From the NCBI RefSeq assembly GCF_003711515.1, contig NW_021167081.1:3838483-3902482 (forward strand): a stretch of 64,000 nt of DNA, given 5' to 3'. This document shows positions 45,750 to 55,750 of this stretch, piece after piece; position 1 is the first letter of the stretch; every line of letters starts with the position of its first letter. Position numbers and translations under genes: made by a program. Under the pieces are notes generated by a model that was not told the DNA's origin, made no database searches, and was given only the letters and a program-made list of their open reading frames with translations. This DNA is from Sodiomyces alkalinus F11. Lineage: Eukaryota > Ascomycota > Sordariomycetes > Glomerellales > Plectosphaerellaceae.

Positions 45750-46860
45750 AGTTAAAGCTAAAAGTCCCGCGGCCTAGGCGTACCGCGTACCGGCGGTCTA
45801 CGTTAATTTAGTAAAAAGGTATCTTATTATTATTATACTAAAAGACTAAAGCCTAATCCTAAAATGTAAATCCTAAAACACGAAAAAGGAGTATACTAGT
45901 AAAGTTATAAAGCTTTATTAGTGCTATCCTAAGTATTATTCTACGTAACCTCTACGCTATTTTATTTAGTAGGAGGAGTAACGATAAAACTATTTTCCCG
46001 TAAAATATGAATTATAACTCCCGCGAGATAGAAAGTAGAATTGCTACCCGATATTATAGTAGGAAGCTGATTTAATATTCCCTTAAGCTCTTCTTTACGG
46101 ACGACCTTCTTATTATTATCGTCCTCTATCAACTTAATTATAAGCTTTACCGTTTACTTAAGTTTAGCGAAGAACTACGCGAAACTAGGTAGTTAGAGTA
46201 TTTGAGTTTAGAAATAAAGCGATTAATATACCTTGCGGTCATCGTCGTTAGGAGACTTTATATTAATTTTTCGAACTATAATATAATCGAATAGAATTTT
46301 AACTAAGGAAAGGAGGCTAGCGAAACTATAAGTATAGGTTAGTGGTTATAAAGCTTAATAGCATATATATCTTCGAGCTAATACGAAATAAAGCGTACGA
46401 TTATAATCGTAAATCGCCTTAGATAGGGGGTAAAAACTCACTATAGGTAGTATATATAGTTTTTATCATTATACTTTTAGTAGCGGTTAGACCGACCAGG
46501 AACGGAAATATAATAGTTAAATAAGTATTACTTACTGGAATCAATAGCCTTAACGTACTCTAAACAGGGAGGATTAAATAGGACGGCTATAAAGTTATCT
46601 TCTGTATCCTTATTATTATTACCACTACCCTTAATAGTCTATTAAGGAATTAGCCAGAGACTAGAGTAGACGGATTAAAAATAAACGCGCTAAAGTAACT
46701 TATAGCAGCACCCTTCTTACCCTTATTCTTCTTTATACTATTAGAAGACTTCTTCTTTACCGCTACCACGGCACGGGTAATAGCCGAGAGGGTAGAGAGA
46801 GCCTAAAACAAAGCTAGCAGTTAGCACGCGCTAATAAAAATAACTCTCCGAAACTCACTA
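45750..46860 (-). pseudogene. Antisense coding-like region of Copia-1
   Basis: Between pol and the 3' LTR the minus strand reads STLSAITRAVVAV, then a Lys-rich stretch (KKNKGKKGAA) and SYFSAFIFNPSTLVSG, followed by a stop at a likely Trp or Gln codon and FLNRLLRVVVIIRIQ. The first 55 codons or so are stop-free. Downstream the reading has more stops. I recognise no family. It could be a real accessory gene or an older inserted fragment. Confidence 0.4.
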
Positions 46861-47244
46861 TAGGGCTATTATTACTGTTTTTGCTGCTATTAGTGGAACA
46901 AATGGAAAACTTGGATTAATATCGTTAAATCCTTAAAATAACTGAAAAAGAGGTTATAAGAGAGAAGATCTAAAAGCTCTAAAACGCTGGCCTAACGCCT
47001 TTAATTTATCTACGGAAAGCCCTATGATCACTTATTTACTACTGCTATTAATAGCACTTTCCTTTATTATTTGCTATTATTGTTATTGTTGTTTGCTATT
47101 TTATAGCTTTCGTTTCTGCCTTTCACCTCGATATTAAAGGCAACGTAACTACTCTTGAAGGCTATTTTGAGGTTCAGAATAAGGCTAAGTTAAGGTTAGG
47201 CTAAGTAATCGTTCCGCTAATCACAGCCTAATAATTAGTGAGTA
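46861..47244. other. Non-coding stretch before the Copia-1 3' LTR
   Basis: No coding reading seen. T-rich repeats such as ttattatttgctattattgttattg lie around 47060-47100 and more CpA/TpG remain than in pol. It could be the promoter side of the antisense region. Confidence 0.4.
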
Positions 47245-47440
47245 TATTATATTCTGGTATATAGGTCACGGTATAGTGACCTCCTATTAGTTAGAGGTGC
47301 CCTACTATCCTTGCTTAGAAGGTGGCGGATATATTTAGACTATATATACCCGCTCCATTTTTCTTTCTCTTTTATACTTAATATAATTACACACTTTCTG
47401 AATAAACGCTCCATACAAGCACACTCCTATCAATTCAACA
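47245..47440 (+). repeat. Copia-1 3' LTR
   Basis: 196 bp, paired with 26330-26525. It ends caattcaaca (TG...CA type end kept). The last 60 bases retain CpA (acacactttctgaataaac), so its right end escaped most RIP. Confidence 0.88.
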
Positions 47441-47798
47441 ACGAGTCTATTAAAGAGACTAAGCCTATAACGAGTATCTAGTTATTTATATAACCTATAT
47501 ATAAAAGTAAAGAATAGGCGAACCAGAATTATTAGTCCGGGACTTATCCTTATATAGTGCGCGCTCCACCGAGTTTATTAGGCTCTAGAGCTTAATCGTA
47601 GTAGTGTATAGGTGCGCTTAATTATGCGTAGTAGATATATACCCTCCCCCCCTAAGGAGGGTATATACCGGAGGCAGTATGGTTTCACTTACTAGCGCGT
47701 AAGCTAATAAATGTCTCCCCGCTATACGGGGATACCTTTAACGTGTAGGAGCTCCGGGTAGGTCGCGCGCGAATTTTTAAAAGAAATTCGCGTATAAT
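47441..47798. other. Flank of Copia-1 with hairpin-forming motifs
   Basis: No gene seen. Inverted repeats: ataccctcc...ggagggtat at about 47639-47667, ctccccg...cggggata near 47715-47735, and cgcgaattt...aaattcgcg at 47768-47792. The last lies just downstream of the tRNA-like sequence on the minus strand. Confidence 0.5.
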
Positions 47799-47872
47799 TA
47801 TAGGGAGTAGGATTCGAACCCACGGCCTTGCGCGGCCACTAGGCGTGTCTATTACCTACGCTATCCCCCTAT
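47799..47872 (-). pseudogene. tRNA-like sequence, probably a decayed tRNA gene
   Basis: Minus strand: acceptor strands ATAGGGG and TCCCTAT pair over 7 bp with one G-T. The T arm is GTGGG-TTCGAAT-CCTAC, a fitting stem and a perfect B box. An A-box-like TAGCGTAGG lies near the 5' end, and a TTTT run follows about 20 bases downstream (possible Pol III terminator). The D stem and anticodon stem are poor. The anticodon loop can be read ctAGTgg (Thr) but pairing does not prove it. Length 74 nt. No intron seen. Confidence 0.45.
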
Positions 47873-49056
47873 AATAAGGATTAGAAGGCCCTACATAAAA
47901 TCTTCTTTAATAGGAAGCCGATTTTATTATATCTTTAAGCCTTTGGCTATAAGGCATATATAATTATTGATATTACTAATAATATCCTTCGAGTATATCC
48001 TTCGTACTCGAATAAAGGATATCTTCCCCGTAAGCCTAGGCCGTTCTCTTTCGAGTCAGATAAAGGATTACGATATTATTACGATATCGATTCCTTTACA
48101 AAGAAAGAAAGAATAAAGGATATTAACCCGTTCCCTCGGTTCGGTTCTTCCTTTCTTTGTTCTTCTTTTTAATCGCTTTTCTTAATCCATACGCGCGCAG
48201 AGATTCTATATTATAATCCTATTAATAGTATCTATTTTTCCACTGTTTTTGTGACTTTCGTCCCTTCCACTTATCCGCTATCTTTAAAAGATTATAAGCC
48301 CGGAAAAGCTCGACTAAAGTCTCGAAACAACACATTCATTAATTACCTTCGGTCGCAACCTAAAAAGAGAAACCCCCGATTCCAAATAACAGTCTCCTTT
48401 CCTATCGGATATTCCACTCTGTATAGTACCAACACTGCCTCCCTACCTACCTACCTACCTACCTACCGACCTACCTGTCTATATGTCTATATCTATGACC
48501 CTACGGTTCGAATGATCGGTCGGCTTAGTCGTACGCTTATAAATCTATAAAATCTACTAAAAACAAATATAAAAGCTACGATTACGTGAATTAAACAGGG
48601 GTGCTACTCTTTATATACAGATACTATAACCACTATACTACGAGGGCTATTCTACTTATACTACTAGGATATCTTTTATTACTAATAAGTGTTTGGTTCT
48701 GTTACCGAGATTTCCCCTATGTGTTTTCCGACCGTGGACTCCTATATAAATATCGTGTTTTCTACGCGACCGTGAATCCCCTTATTCCGTGAAGACCCAC
48801 TTTAGGATCCTCGCGAATAAAGGAACTATACCGGTTCCGATTCAAACCTGTTAGAATAAAGGAATACTATCTTTAGAAATAGGGAATTCTGTTATTCGCA
48901 CGTATAGGTATCGTTTTCTTTATCTACGAAGCTATTTTTCCTCCTTTAAAATAAAGAACTATATACTGGTTCTATTCTAGACCCGCACGAATAAAGATAT
49001 TGCTATAGTGACCACCCCCGTGCACATAACAAAGCAAGGAATAAAGAAAAGAACTA
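47873..49056. other. Lightly RIP-mutated region, possible Copia-3 5' LTR and leader
   Basis: CpA and TpG are more frequent than in the pol regions. The word gaataaagga or gaataaaga recurs at least six times between 48011 and 49045. Stop-free stretches (48251-48550, 48601-48792) show no domain and look like chance openings. A CTAC repeat lies at 48443-48467. The Copia-3 5' LTR should lie here, but its 3' partner is not in the window. Confidence 0.35.
48443..48480 (+). repeat. (CTAC)n microsatellite
   Basis: About six perfect CTAC units, then interrupted units (ctaccgacctacctgtct). It is CpA-free on the plus strand, so it would resist RIP. Confidence 0.9.
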
Positions 49057-49801
49057 TTTTCCTTATTTATATTATAACTTCGTTAGTTCTTCTCTAAAAT
49101 AAGTAAAATAAATAGTATTTAGAAGCTTTTAAGATATATAACAGGCTAAGCTTATAGATTTTAACGTAAAAAAGCTTAAGATTAGTCAGGATTACTAAAA
49201 GACCTCGACGATAGCTATATATGCCCACTTTACACGTAAAGGAAAGCTAAAAAAGTTTATAAAACCCCTGCCTATAGATACCTCTAATAAGGCAAAAGAA
49301 GAAGATTTAAGGACTATAGGAGACCTTCTTTCCGCTCTATAACACGGGCCCCTAACATAGGTTCAGGACCTTAATTTTGCTTTAGAAATCTAGGAAAAGC
49401 TAAAATCTCTATATAAGAAAAAGGGGTTTTAAGCAGAATACGACGTTCTTATATCGTTTTTTAACCTAGATATCTTAAAATTCCCCACGCTCGAGGACTT
49501 TCTATATAAGGTCTAAGAAAGACTAATTATCCTTTAAAGAAAAGATATTGTTCTACCTAATAAGGTGGTTTTTATGTAGACCCTAAACCGCCTAGACGAG
49601 CGTTATGATATAGTCACTACACAGATCACGTAGGCTCTTCGGCACGATATCGATAGTTATACGTTCGATACAATCATTCCGGAACTAATAGACGTGTCGC
49701 GGAAAATTGACTCTTCCATCTCGAAGGCCCTGCATATAAAAGCATAGAAAAATCAGAAAAATCAGAAAAAACAGTCTAATAGTGGTCAGAAGAACGTCTT
49801 C

Positions 49802-49843
49802 TGCAGTAACTATAAAAGGCCTGGATATCGGCCGACGAACTGT
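49802..49843 (+). pseudogene. Copia-3 gag zinc knuckle
   Basis: Reads CSNYKRPGYRPTNC: exact CX2CX4HX4C spacing, with the second Cys and the His now Tyr by G-to-A and C-to-T RIP changes. The first and last Cys are intact. It would bind the element RNA. Confidence 0.85.
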
Positions 49844-50096
49844 TATTTTCTATACCCCGAAAAAGCCCCCGTAGGTTAGGTGCTGTTAGGTTCGAGAAAA
49901 AATACCTAGAATCGGGTAAATAAGAATAAAAGCCTCCGAAGAAGAAGACGGAAACGTCGAAGCTATCGTTACAAGAGTCTAAAATACTTAATTTCTTCCG
50001 TTAGTGCGAGCAATAAAAGCTCCTAGGGAAAATAAGCAACGATAAGACTATTAATTTAGTCTATGATATACCTCCTAAAAAGGAGCCTTTTTCGGA

Positions 50097-50225
50097 AGAA
50101 GAAGAATTAGAAGAAGAATTAGAAGAAAAAGAAGAAAAAGAAGATTAGGAAGAAGAAGAAGACGAGGAAGAAGAAGAAGACGAGGAAGAAGAAGAAGACG
50201 AGGAAGAAGAAGAAGACTCGGATAA
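50097..50225 (+). repeat. Acidic GAA/GAC-rich tandem repeat in Copia-3
   Basis: Runs of gaagaa with an 18-bp unit (gacgaggaagaagaagaa) repeated about three times. In frame it encodes an almost pure Glu/Asp tract between gag and protease. It lacks CpA and TpG, so RIP would leave it nearly untouched. Confidence 0.85.
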
Positions 50226-50253
50226 CGACGTTCCTTTTCAGGATATTCCTATT

Positions 50254-50720
50254 ATGTCTAAGACTACACGTCTCCTAGACCCCTACGCGGAAGGCCTAAT
50301 GGATATTGAAGAGGTATTTATCCTTTATAATAAACCACAAATTAATAAAACCCCTCAAAATACTAATATAAATATAGGACGGGTAATAGAAAAGATCAAC
50401 AGGATTTCAGATATTAAATTGAATTTGAATTTCTATATTAATAATAGCACTATAGGATATGTAGTAGTAAATAAAACGCTCTTTCCTACGTATAAAACTA
50501 CTTAAGGTACTGCTAGTTAGGGTAGTCCAAATAAAATACATATAACAGGTACTAGTAACTATTATATTAAATTCAGGGATTCAGGAAGAATAGTACTACT
50601 TCAGAACTATTTATATATACCCGAATTAGGTACTAATATCATCAGCCTTCCCTTTCTAGATAAAAAGAAAACTTACGGCCTCACAGGAAATACCCAGCTT
50701 ATTCTATTCCAAAATAACCA
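50254..50720 (+). pseudogene. Copia-3 protease region
   Basis: Open reading 50254-50505 (starting MSKTTRLLDPYAEGL) continues after one stop as NYYIKFRDSGRIVLLQNYLY and IPELGTNIISLPFL, matching the C-terminal part of Copia proteases (VLYVPGLGxNLISVxxL). The catalytic DSGA site is not evident and may lie in the decayed part around 50470-50510. Confidence 0.6.
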
Positions 50721-50759
50721 AAATACAACCACCGACGTTTTTACTAAAGCCCTTTTACA

Positions 50760-51170
50760 TAACGGCCTCTACTAGGCTTCGGCACGGGCCCTAACGTACG
50801 GGGGGGGTAATAGGGTCGTCGTCACGGTCCTCGCAGCCCTATAATACTATAAATATAACAGGAATAGGAATAAAGAACACTGTTTCAGATAAAAGCAAAG
50901 GAATAAAGGAATAAATTCCAGGAATAAAGAAATAGTTAAAGAAGTAGTCAGGCAAAAAGAATTTGGTCATAGAAAATACCCACCTAAAGACCCACTCTTT
51001 AGGGGCATAAAGGAATAGTAAGGTCCTGAAATAAAGAAAAGAATAACTAGTAGAATGAAAAGAACCGGCAGAACAAAGAACAGAATAAAGAGACCGCAAT
51101 AACCGTCGGAAAATAACCAATAATATAGAATCTATAACGCTATAGCACTACAGGAGAGGTTATATTAACC
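50760..51170 (+). other. Copia-3 linker with GGAATAAAG repeats
   Basis: Between protease and integrase. The word ggaataaag or a close variant recurs at least six times, as in 47873-49056. CpA is common, so this part is little RIP-mutated. The minus-strand stop-free ORF 50839-51120 is Phe-rich and looks like a shadow of these A-rich repeats. Confidence 0.4.
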
Positions 51171-51229
51171 CTACTGCCTTAAAATATATAAAGGAGGATA
51201 CTATAAATATATCTAAAGAAGATATACTA

Positions 51230-51676
51230 GAAATACAGAGCTATAAAGCCTGTAGAAAAGGTAAGTTAGCGATAGTCGCGAATAAAGCACCTATAAATAA
51301 ATATAAGGATTTTTCCTACCTTAAAAAGATATATATAGGTTTATACGGGACTATAGACCCTATTACGTATAATAGAAAGCATTGGATTCTGTTTATAATA
51401 GACCGTTCCACACAGTATCTATGGGTAAAACTGCTTATAGATAATTCTGAAATGACTATTATAAATATAATAAAAGAGGGGAAAATTCCCGTTAAAAATA
51501 ATAAATATAATATAAAAATAAAAGGAGTAGATACCGATGACGGAAAAGAATTCATAAATGCCTTGTTTAAAGAGCTCTTCGTCGATATAAATTATAATAT
51601 GAAACCCCCGTATACCTATAAGACTTAAGGCTCGATAGAACGGGTTATAAAGACTATTATAGAAAAAGTCCGTTAT
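51230..51676 (+). pseudogene. Copia-3 integrase core, 5' part
   Basis: Open plus-strand reading: KACRKGKLAIVANKAP, GLYGTIDPI (first catalytic Asp), KHWILFIIDRSTQYLWVKLL, VDTDDGKEFINALF (second Asp, pattern DNGxEF) and MKPPYTYKT.GSIERVIKTI (catalytic Glu of the ER pair). It runs into the Gypsy-D LTR at 51677 and continues at 59314. Confidence 0.85.
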
Positions 51677-51880
51677 TATAACGGCTTATTAAAAGTTGTT
51701 CACGTATTAAGGCCGAAAATATAGATTATTCGAATTAAGGAAGGAAAGGAGGAAAGGAAAAGTCTACGCGGTGTGTAGGCGGCTAAGTACGTATAGGATT
51801 ACACGGGCCTCGCTAAAAGGTCCGTGCTTCTTAGTCCCGGCCACTGCCGGGGACTATTCTACGCGCTATAGCCCGTAATA
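51677..51880 (-). repeat. Gypsy-D left LTR (3' LTR in coding sense)
   Basis: 204 bp, paired with 59110-59313; shared block gattattcgaa.taaggaagg and a long purine tract. Ends ctatagcccgtaata where the partner has ctataggccgtaaca. Confidence 0.92.
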
Positions 51881-52289
51881 TACCCCCTCCCCCCCGATAA
51901 AGGCGAGGTCGCGGTCGTATCGTGGTCGTCCGGTCCTAACCTCGTATTACCCTGGCCTCCCCGCGAGTAATCTAAAAATAGCCTCCTTTATTCGATTCTA
52001 TTAAAGGCTCCCTTGAAAGGAGGTAATCCGTACCAGCTAAGGTCCTTTTAAGTCTAAAATAGTATAAAGGAGCTCTTATATAGCGGTGCTATCGCGAGCT
52101 CCTCGCTAGTATATAAACTTATTAGAAATAATATACCTACTATATATATAACCGGGGGTCATTCCTTCTACCCTAATAGCGTAGGAAGGGTAATAAAATA
52201 AACCTCCTACTATTCTTCGTTTTTTACTATTTTCTTCCTCTTCCATAGCTTCCGATTTCCTATTTTTGTTTTTAATTATTTTTTATATC

Positions 52290-53580
52290 GTGAGTAGCCC
52301 CGAGATACCTCGCGGGTCCCTTAATAGTATAACTAATATCGCCGAGTAGTAGCTTATCTCTTAAGCTGTAAGTATCCTCCTTACTATAAGTTAATACCCC
52401 CCTTACTCGTGGTTCCGTGCTATAGCTAACCGTCTATAGATATCTAACTTCGCCTTATCTAATAAGCGCCCTTATAAGGGTAATAGTAATAACGATATAA
52501 GTTCACGGGTCTTATTACTACGGGTTACGAGGTTAGCCGTAACCAACGATATGTAGACTCCGACCCCCCCCTTACTAAGAAGCGCTATACTCCTAAAAGT
52601 CCTCCTAAACCCCGTCGCCTTACCCCGTGTTCGTAGTATACTACCCGGTAATATAAATAAGAGTATAGTATCGAGTATTACTACTAGTTAGGCCCTAGCG
52701 CGGCCAGGGCTAATACTAAGTATTATAAGTGCTTATACCGGACTTATAAGTATTCGGAGGTAAGTATACCGGTTATACGTATAATAACTATAACTAATAG
52801 GTAATATAGCTCCCCCTTACCGCCTATAATACCGTTAACGCCTTATAGAATACCGGTTATGCTATAAATAAGGACCCTAATAATAAAGATATAAGTTTAT
52901 ACCTGCCCTTCGCTTAGTAGCCTTTATACTAATTCTTCCGTGTAGAATCGCGACTGATTCTAAGATACCTATAGTCGCTTCTAAGTCGCCCTTAGCTAGG
53001 CTAGGTTAGGTAAAAGTATCGCCGTTCCCTTATAGTCGCCCGCCCCGCCTATCGCCCCCGCTCCCGCCGCCGCGCCGCCTCTTATTATCGCTCCGCCTCC
53101 CGCTACTATACCGCCTCCCGCCGCCGCCCTATTACCCGCCGCCGCCCCGCCCTTTATTACCGAGTTCTAAATAAGTATAGTATAAGCTTTTAACGATATC
53201 GCCTCCTTTATACGTAGTATTGATAAAACGCTTAAGGATATATCGTATAAGCTAAAGAGCTATAACGATAATATAGCCTCTATTAGGACGGAAGTATATA
53301 GCCTCTCTTATTATAAGAGACGATTTTATAAGTATTTTATCGCTTTATACCCTCTCTCGGCTAGTACCCCGGAGGTAGCCCTTAAGGCTATACCTGCCTC
53401 GACTCCTTTTTAGGAGGTCGTCGCTCCCCTTATCGTTAATAGCGAGGAGGGCATAGCCACCTTAGCGGCGTACTTTAAGCCGATAAAGGATTTATAGGTA
53501 GGTACCGCTAAGGGCAGTATAGCCTTATAAAAGGAGGAGTTAGAGGAGGGAGAAGTTATAGAGTAATAGGTTTCCTCGGT
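52290..53580 (+). pseudogene. Antisense accessory ORF of Gypsy-D
   Basis: On the strand opposite to pol, between 3' LTR and chromodomain. The frame reads a start-like region near 52290 (SSPEIPRGSLNSI), a Pro/Ala-rich middle around 53040-53150 (PPPATIPPPAAALLPAAAPP), then a helical, likely coiled-coil part (SFIRSIDKTLKDISYKLKSY, 53205-53265) and an acidic end (KEELEEGEVIE, near 53535-53565). Stops fall mostly at Gln/Trp-type positions. It does not overlap pol, which ends near 53690. Not clearly homologous to the Gypsy-A/B ORF, but similar in position, strand and helix-acidic style. Function unknown. Confidence 0.5.
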
Positions 53581-53689
53581 TATTTAGGTTGTTTTCGGTA
53601 TTTTACTTAGTTTTCCGTTATTTATAAATTAAGTAGAGCGGGGGTATACCCCTAATACGACTTCGCTTTCGGTCCTTATCCTCCTTACC

Positions 53690-54239
53690 GCCGTATCGGC
53701 CTTCTTTCGCGCCCGTGTCTTTTTTATATACTATTATAAGGGCCCGTTATTCGACTATACTAGGCCGTGCTTTTTCTCGAATTTATTAAGCGCTTATATC
53801 TCCCGTATACTTTTAAGTGGTTCTTATACTAGTTCTATATAGCCCTCCTATTATACTAATACCTCTGAGACCTTACCGCGACCTCGCCTTCGGGTACGGA
53901 CGTAGAGGACTTCCTTTACCACCTATTCCTCCTCCCCGTCTAGCCTTTCGCGGATAGGTAATAACTAAGGGTCTATTATCGCTTACTCTAATAGGGGGTT
54001 ATAGTCGGCTTGCTATAGGAGATCCACGTAGAAACGATTATAGATCTATAAGGGGATATTTAGTTCTACAATATAGGAGTTAATAACCTTTATAACTTTA
54101 TACTTATAGTAAAGCCAGGTAAGTTTCTTTAACGGCTATAGTAAGGAGTAATTACCGATATCTAACTATATAAGGTTATCCTTTTCGAACCTCTTAGCAG
54201 GGTAACGATAACGGTTTACTAACTCCTTTTAGCGTAGTT
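53690..54239 (-). pseudogene. Gypsy-D integrase C-terminus and chromodomain
   Basis: Minus-strand reading IYNRFYVDLL (pattern HPVFHVSLL), then VVKEVLYVRTRRRGRGKVSE (chromodomain start), VLV..EGYIELV.EPLKSI (pattern YLVKWKGYxxxxTWEPxxxL) and ALNKFEKKHG. The best preserved chromodomain in the window; both Trp of the aromatic region are RIP stops. Pol ends just left of it. Confidence 0.8.
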
Positions 54240-54763
54240 TGTTATGGCCAACGAACCTAATATGCACAAAGGATGCATAGGCGGCATGCCAGGGCATAAC
54301 CAAAAGATGACTCAGGGAGAAGTCACGTGTCAGGCCACGTGATACAAGGAAAGGATACTTTGATATATAAGGAGTGTTCACCAAGGGCCGGGTGAGCAAG
54401 AGTGAACAACATAGGGAGTGATCACCAAGGGCCGGGTGAGCAAGAGTGAATAACATAGGGAGTAATCACTAAGGGCCTGGTGAGCAAGAGTGAACAACCC
54501 TATATATACTAGAGTATCCTAGGCCTTGCTTCTACTAGAGAACAAGGCATCGATCAATCTAAGTCTTCACCTAGACTACTATTCTACGCTTAAACCTACC
54601 TTGTGAAGAAGACGCCTAGTCTTTACGACGCAACTACGACCAGACCACTATGAACGACAGTTACTACTCTTTAGTTAACATCCTCTTCTTATTTTAAACT
54701 AAAACCTCGACGCTAGTCCCCTATCGTCCGCTATACGATAGAGGACCGGAAGCCGCCGTAATA
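54240..54763. repeat. Solo LTR (Gypsy-B family) with target duplication, little RIP-mutated
   Basis: 524 bp from tgttatggcc to gccgtaata, flanked by perfect 5-bp duplications tagtt (54235-54239, 54764-54768). It is an inverted copy of the Gypsy-B LTR (60993-61577). It keeps abundant CpA and TpG, unlike the Gypsy-D sequence around it, so it is a young insertion. It contains a 44-bp tandem repeat. The minus-strand ORF 54229-54456 inside it is not a gene. Confidence 0.92.
54371..54498 (+). repeat. 44-bp tandem repeat in the solo LTR
   Basis: Three units beginning ggagtgttcacc, ggagtgatcacc and ggagtaatcact start at 54371, 54415 and 54459. The third unit has C-to-T/G-to-A changes typical of RIP, the first two almost none. 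Confidence 0.9.
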
Positions 54764-54768
54764 TAGTT

Positions 54769-55750
54769 ATATAGTAGCTATCGCGGCTTAGGCGAATTAG
54801 ATAGCCTTTTTAAGGCGATTTAGTAAGTCCTGCGCGGAAGCCTCGCGTTTATCGGTTAGCGCGGTCTTATTAACTTAGAGAGGCTCCGCGTAGTACCCGT
54901 ATTATAGGAAGAATAGGCTTAATTAGATCGTCGAGTTTACTCGGGTATTTAAGGCTAGTTACGCTACCGGTAATAGCGTATTCTAATCGTTTTAGGCGTA
55001 ATAAGTATACGCCTATAAGTAGGCTTAGACTTCCTGGTTAATATGTTTAGGACCTCTATACGTTTAAGGGTAGTATATAGTACTTAGTCGCTATTTAATA
55101 CCCGTGACTGTATAGAAGTGTCTTTAAAAGCGGCTAGTCTAATTCGACCCCTTATCGCTACTAATAGATTTCGGTGTTCCGTGGAACCTATAATAGTAGA
55201 GTAAGAACCGTTTAGTATAGGCTTCGGTATCTATAGTATCTATCGTTTCGAGTATTACTAATTCTAAGAGTCGGTCGGTAATCACCTATAGGTATCTATA
55301 CTTACCTTAGCGGGTGGGCAGCAGGTCCGTTATAAAGTCTATCACGACATCGTGGAAGATTCGCTCTAGTATAGGGAGTAGGCGTAATAATCCTCTCTTT
55401 ATACCCCTTTATATATGGCTAGCTCGGCACGTATCGTAATTCCGTATAAACCTTCTAATACCTTAATTTATACCGGGCTAGAAGAACTAGTAGGCGATTA
55501 GGGTAATAGTATTATCCTTACCTAAGTATCCGCCGATTACTAAATTATAGATCGCTTATATAAGATAGCCTTATAGCGGGTAGCTAATCCCGTCTTCGCT
55601 ATTCCCTAGCACTTATAGACGGTTATAAAATATTAGCCATCCTTAGTCGATTCTACACTTAGCGATCTATACTTTAGGCTTTAGCTCGGGGGGAAAACTC
55701 CGTTCTCCCACTACTATTACGGTAAAGGCACCTTAATAGCGCTTATTAGT
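54769..55750 (-). pseudogene. Gypsy-D integrase core
   Basis: Minus-strand reading FHDVVIDFITDLLPTR at about 55358-55310 (pattern SMDFITDLPPS, first catalytic Asp). Further coding-like sequence follows to 54769, where the solo LTR separates it from the C-terminus and chromodomain. Confidence 0.7.

Larger units (their letters stand above)
26330..47440 (+). mobile_element. Copia-1: LTR-to-LTR Copia element, about 7.1 kb, split by a LINE with a nested Gypsy
   Basis: Two 196-bp LTRs (26330-26525 and 47245-47440) delimit it. Flanks are acggg (26325-26329) and acgag (47441-47445), a 4-of-5 target duplication. The body is interrupted by LINE-1a (27475-41444), flanked by copies of gtttaacRctatt. Removing the LINE leaves about 7.1 kb. 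Plus-strand order: gag, [LINE], gag end, protease, integrase, RT, RNase H, then about 1.5 kb before the 3' LTR that holds an antisense coding-like region. Confidence 0.88.
49057..51676 (+). mobile_element. Copia-3, 5' segment: gag, protease, integrase (moderately RIP-mutated)
   Basis: Plus-strand reading gives gag with one zinc knuckle, an acidic repeat, the protease region and integrase, then stops at the Gypsy-D LTR at 51677 and resumes at 59314. It has fewer stops than other elements here: an 83-residue stop-free part (50254-50505) and a long open integrase segment. Order PR-INT identifies Ty1/Copia. Confidence 0.8.

Noticed and set aside
48251..48792. Two plus-strand ORFs (99 and 63 aa)
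   Set aside because: One contains the CTAC microsatellite; neither has a domain. Likely chance openings.
50839..51120. Minus-strand 93-aa Phe-rich ORF
   Set aside because: It is the complement of A-rich GGAATAAAG repeats; composition explains it.
53590..54239. First read as an extension of the Gypsy-D antisense ORF
   Set aside because: The minus strand here gives a clear integrase tail and chromodomain, so this is pol.
54229..54456. Minus-strand 75-aa ORF
   Set aside because: It lies mostly inside a solo LTR and spans its tandem repeats and junction; no family.
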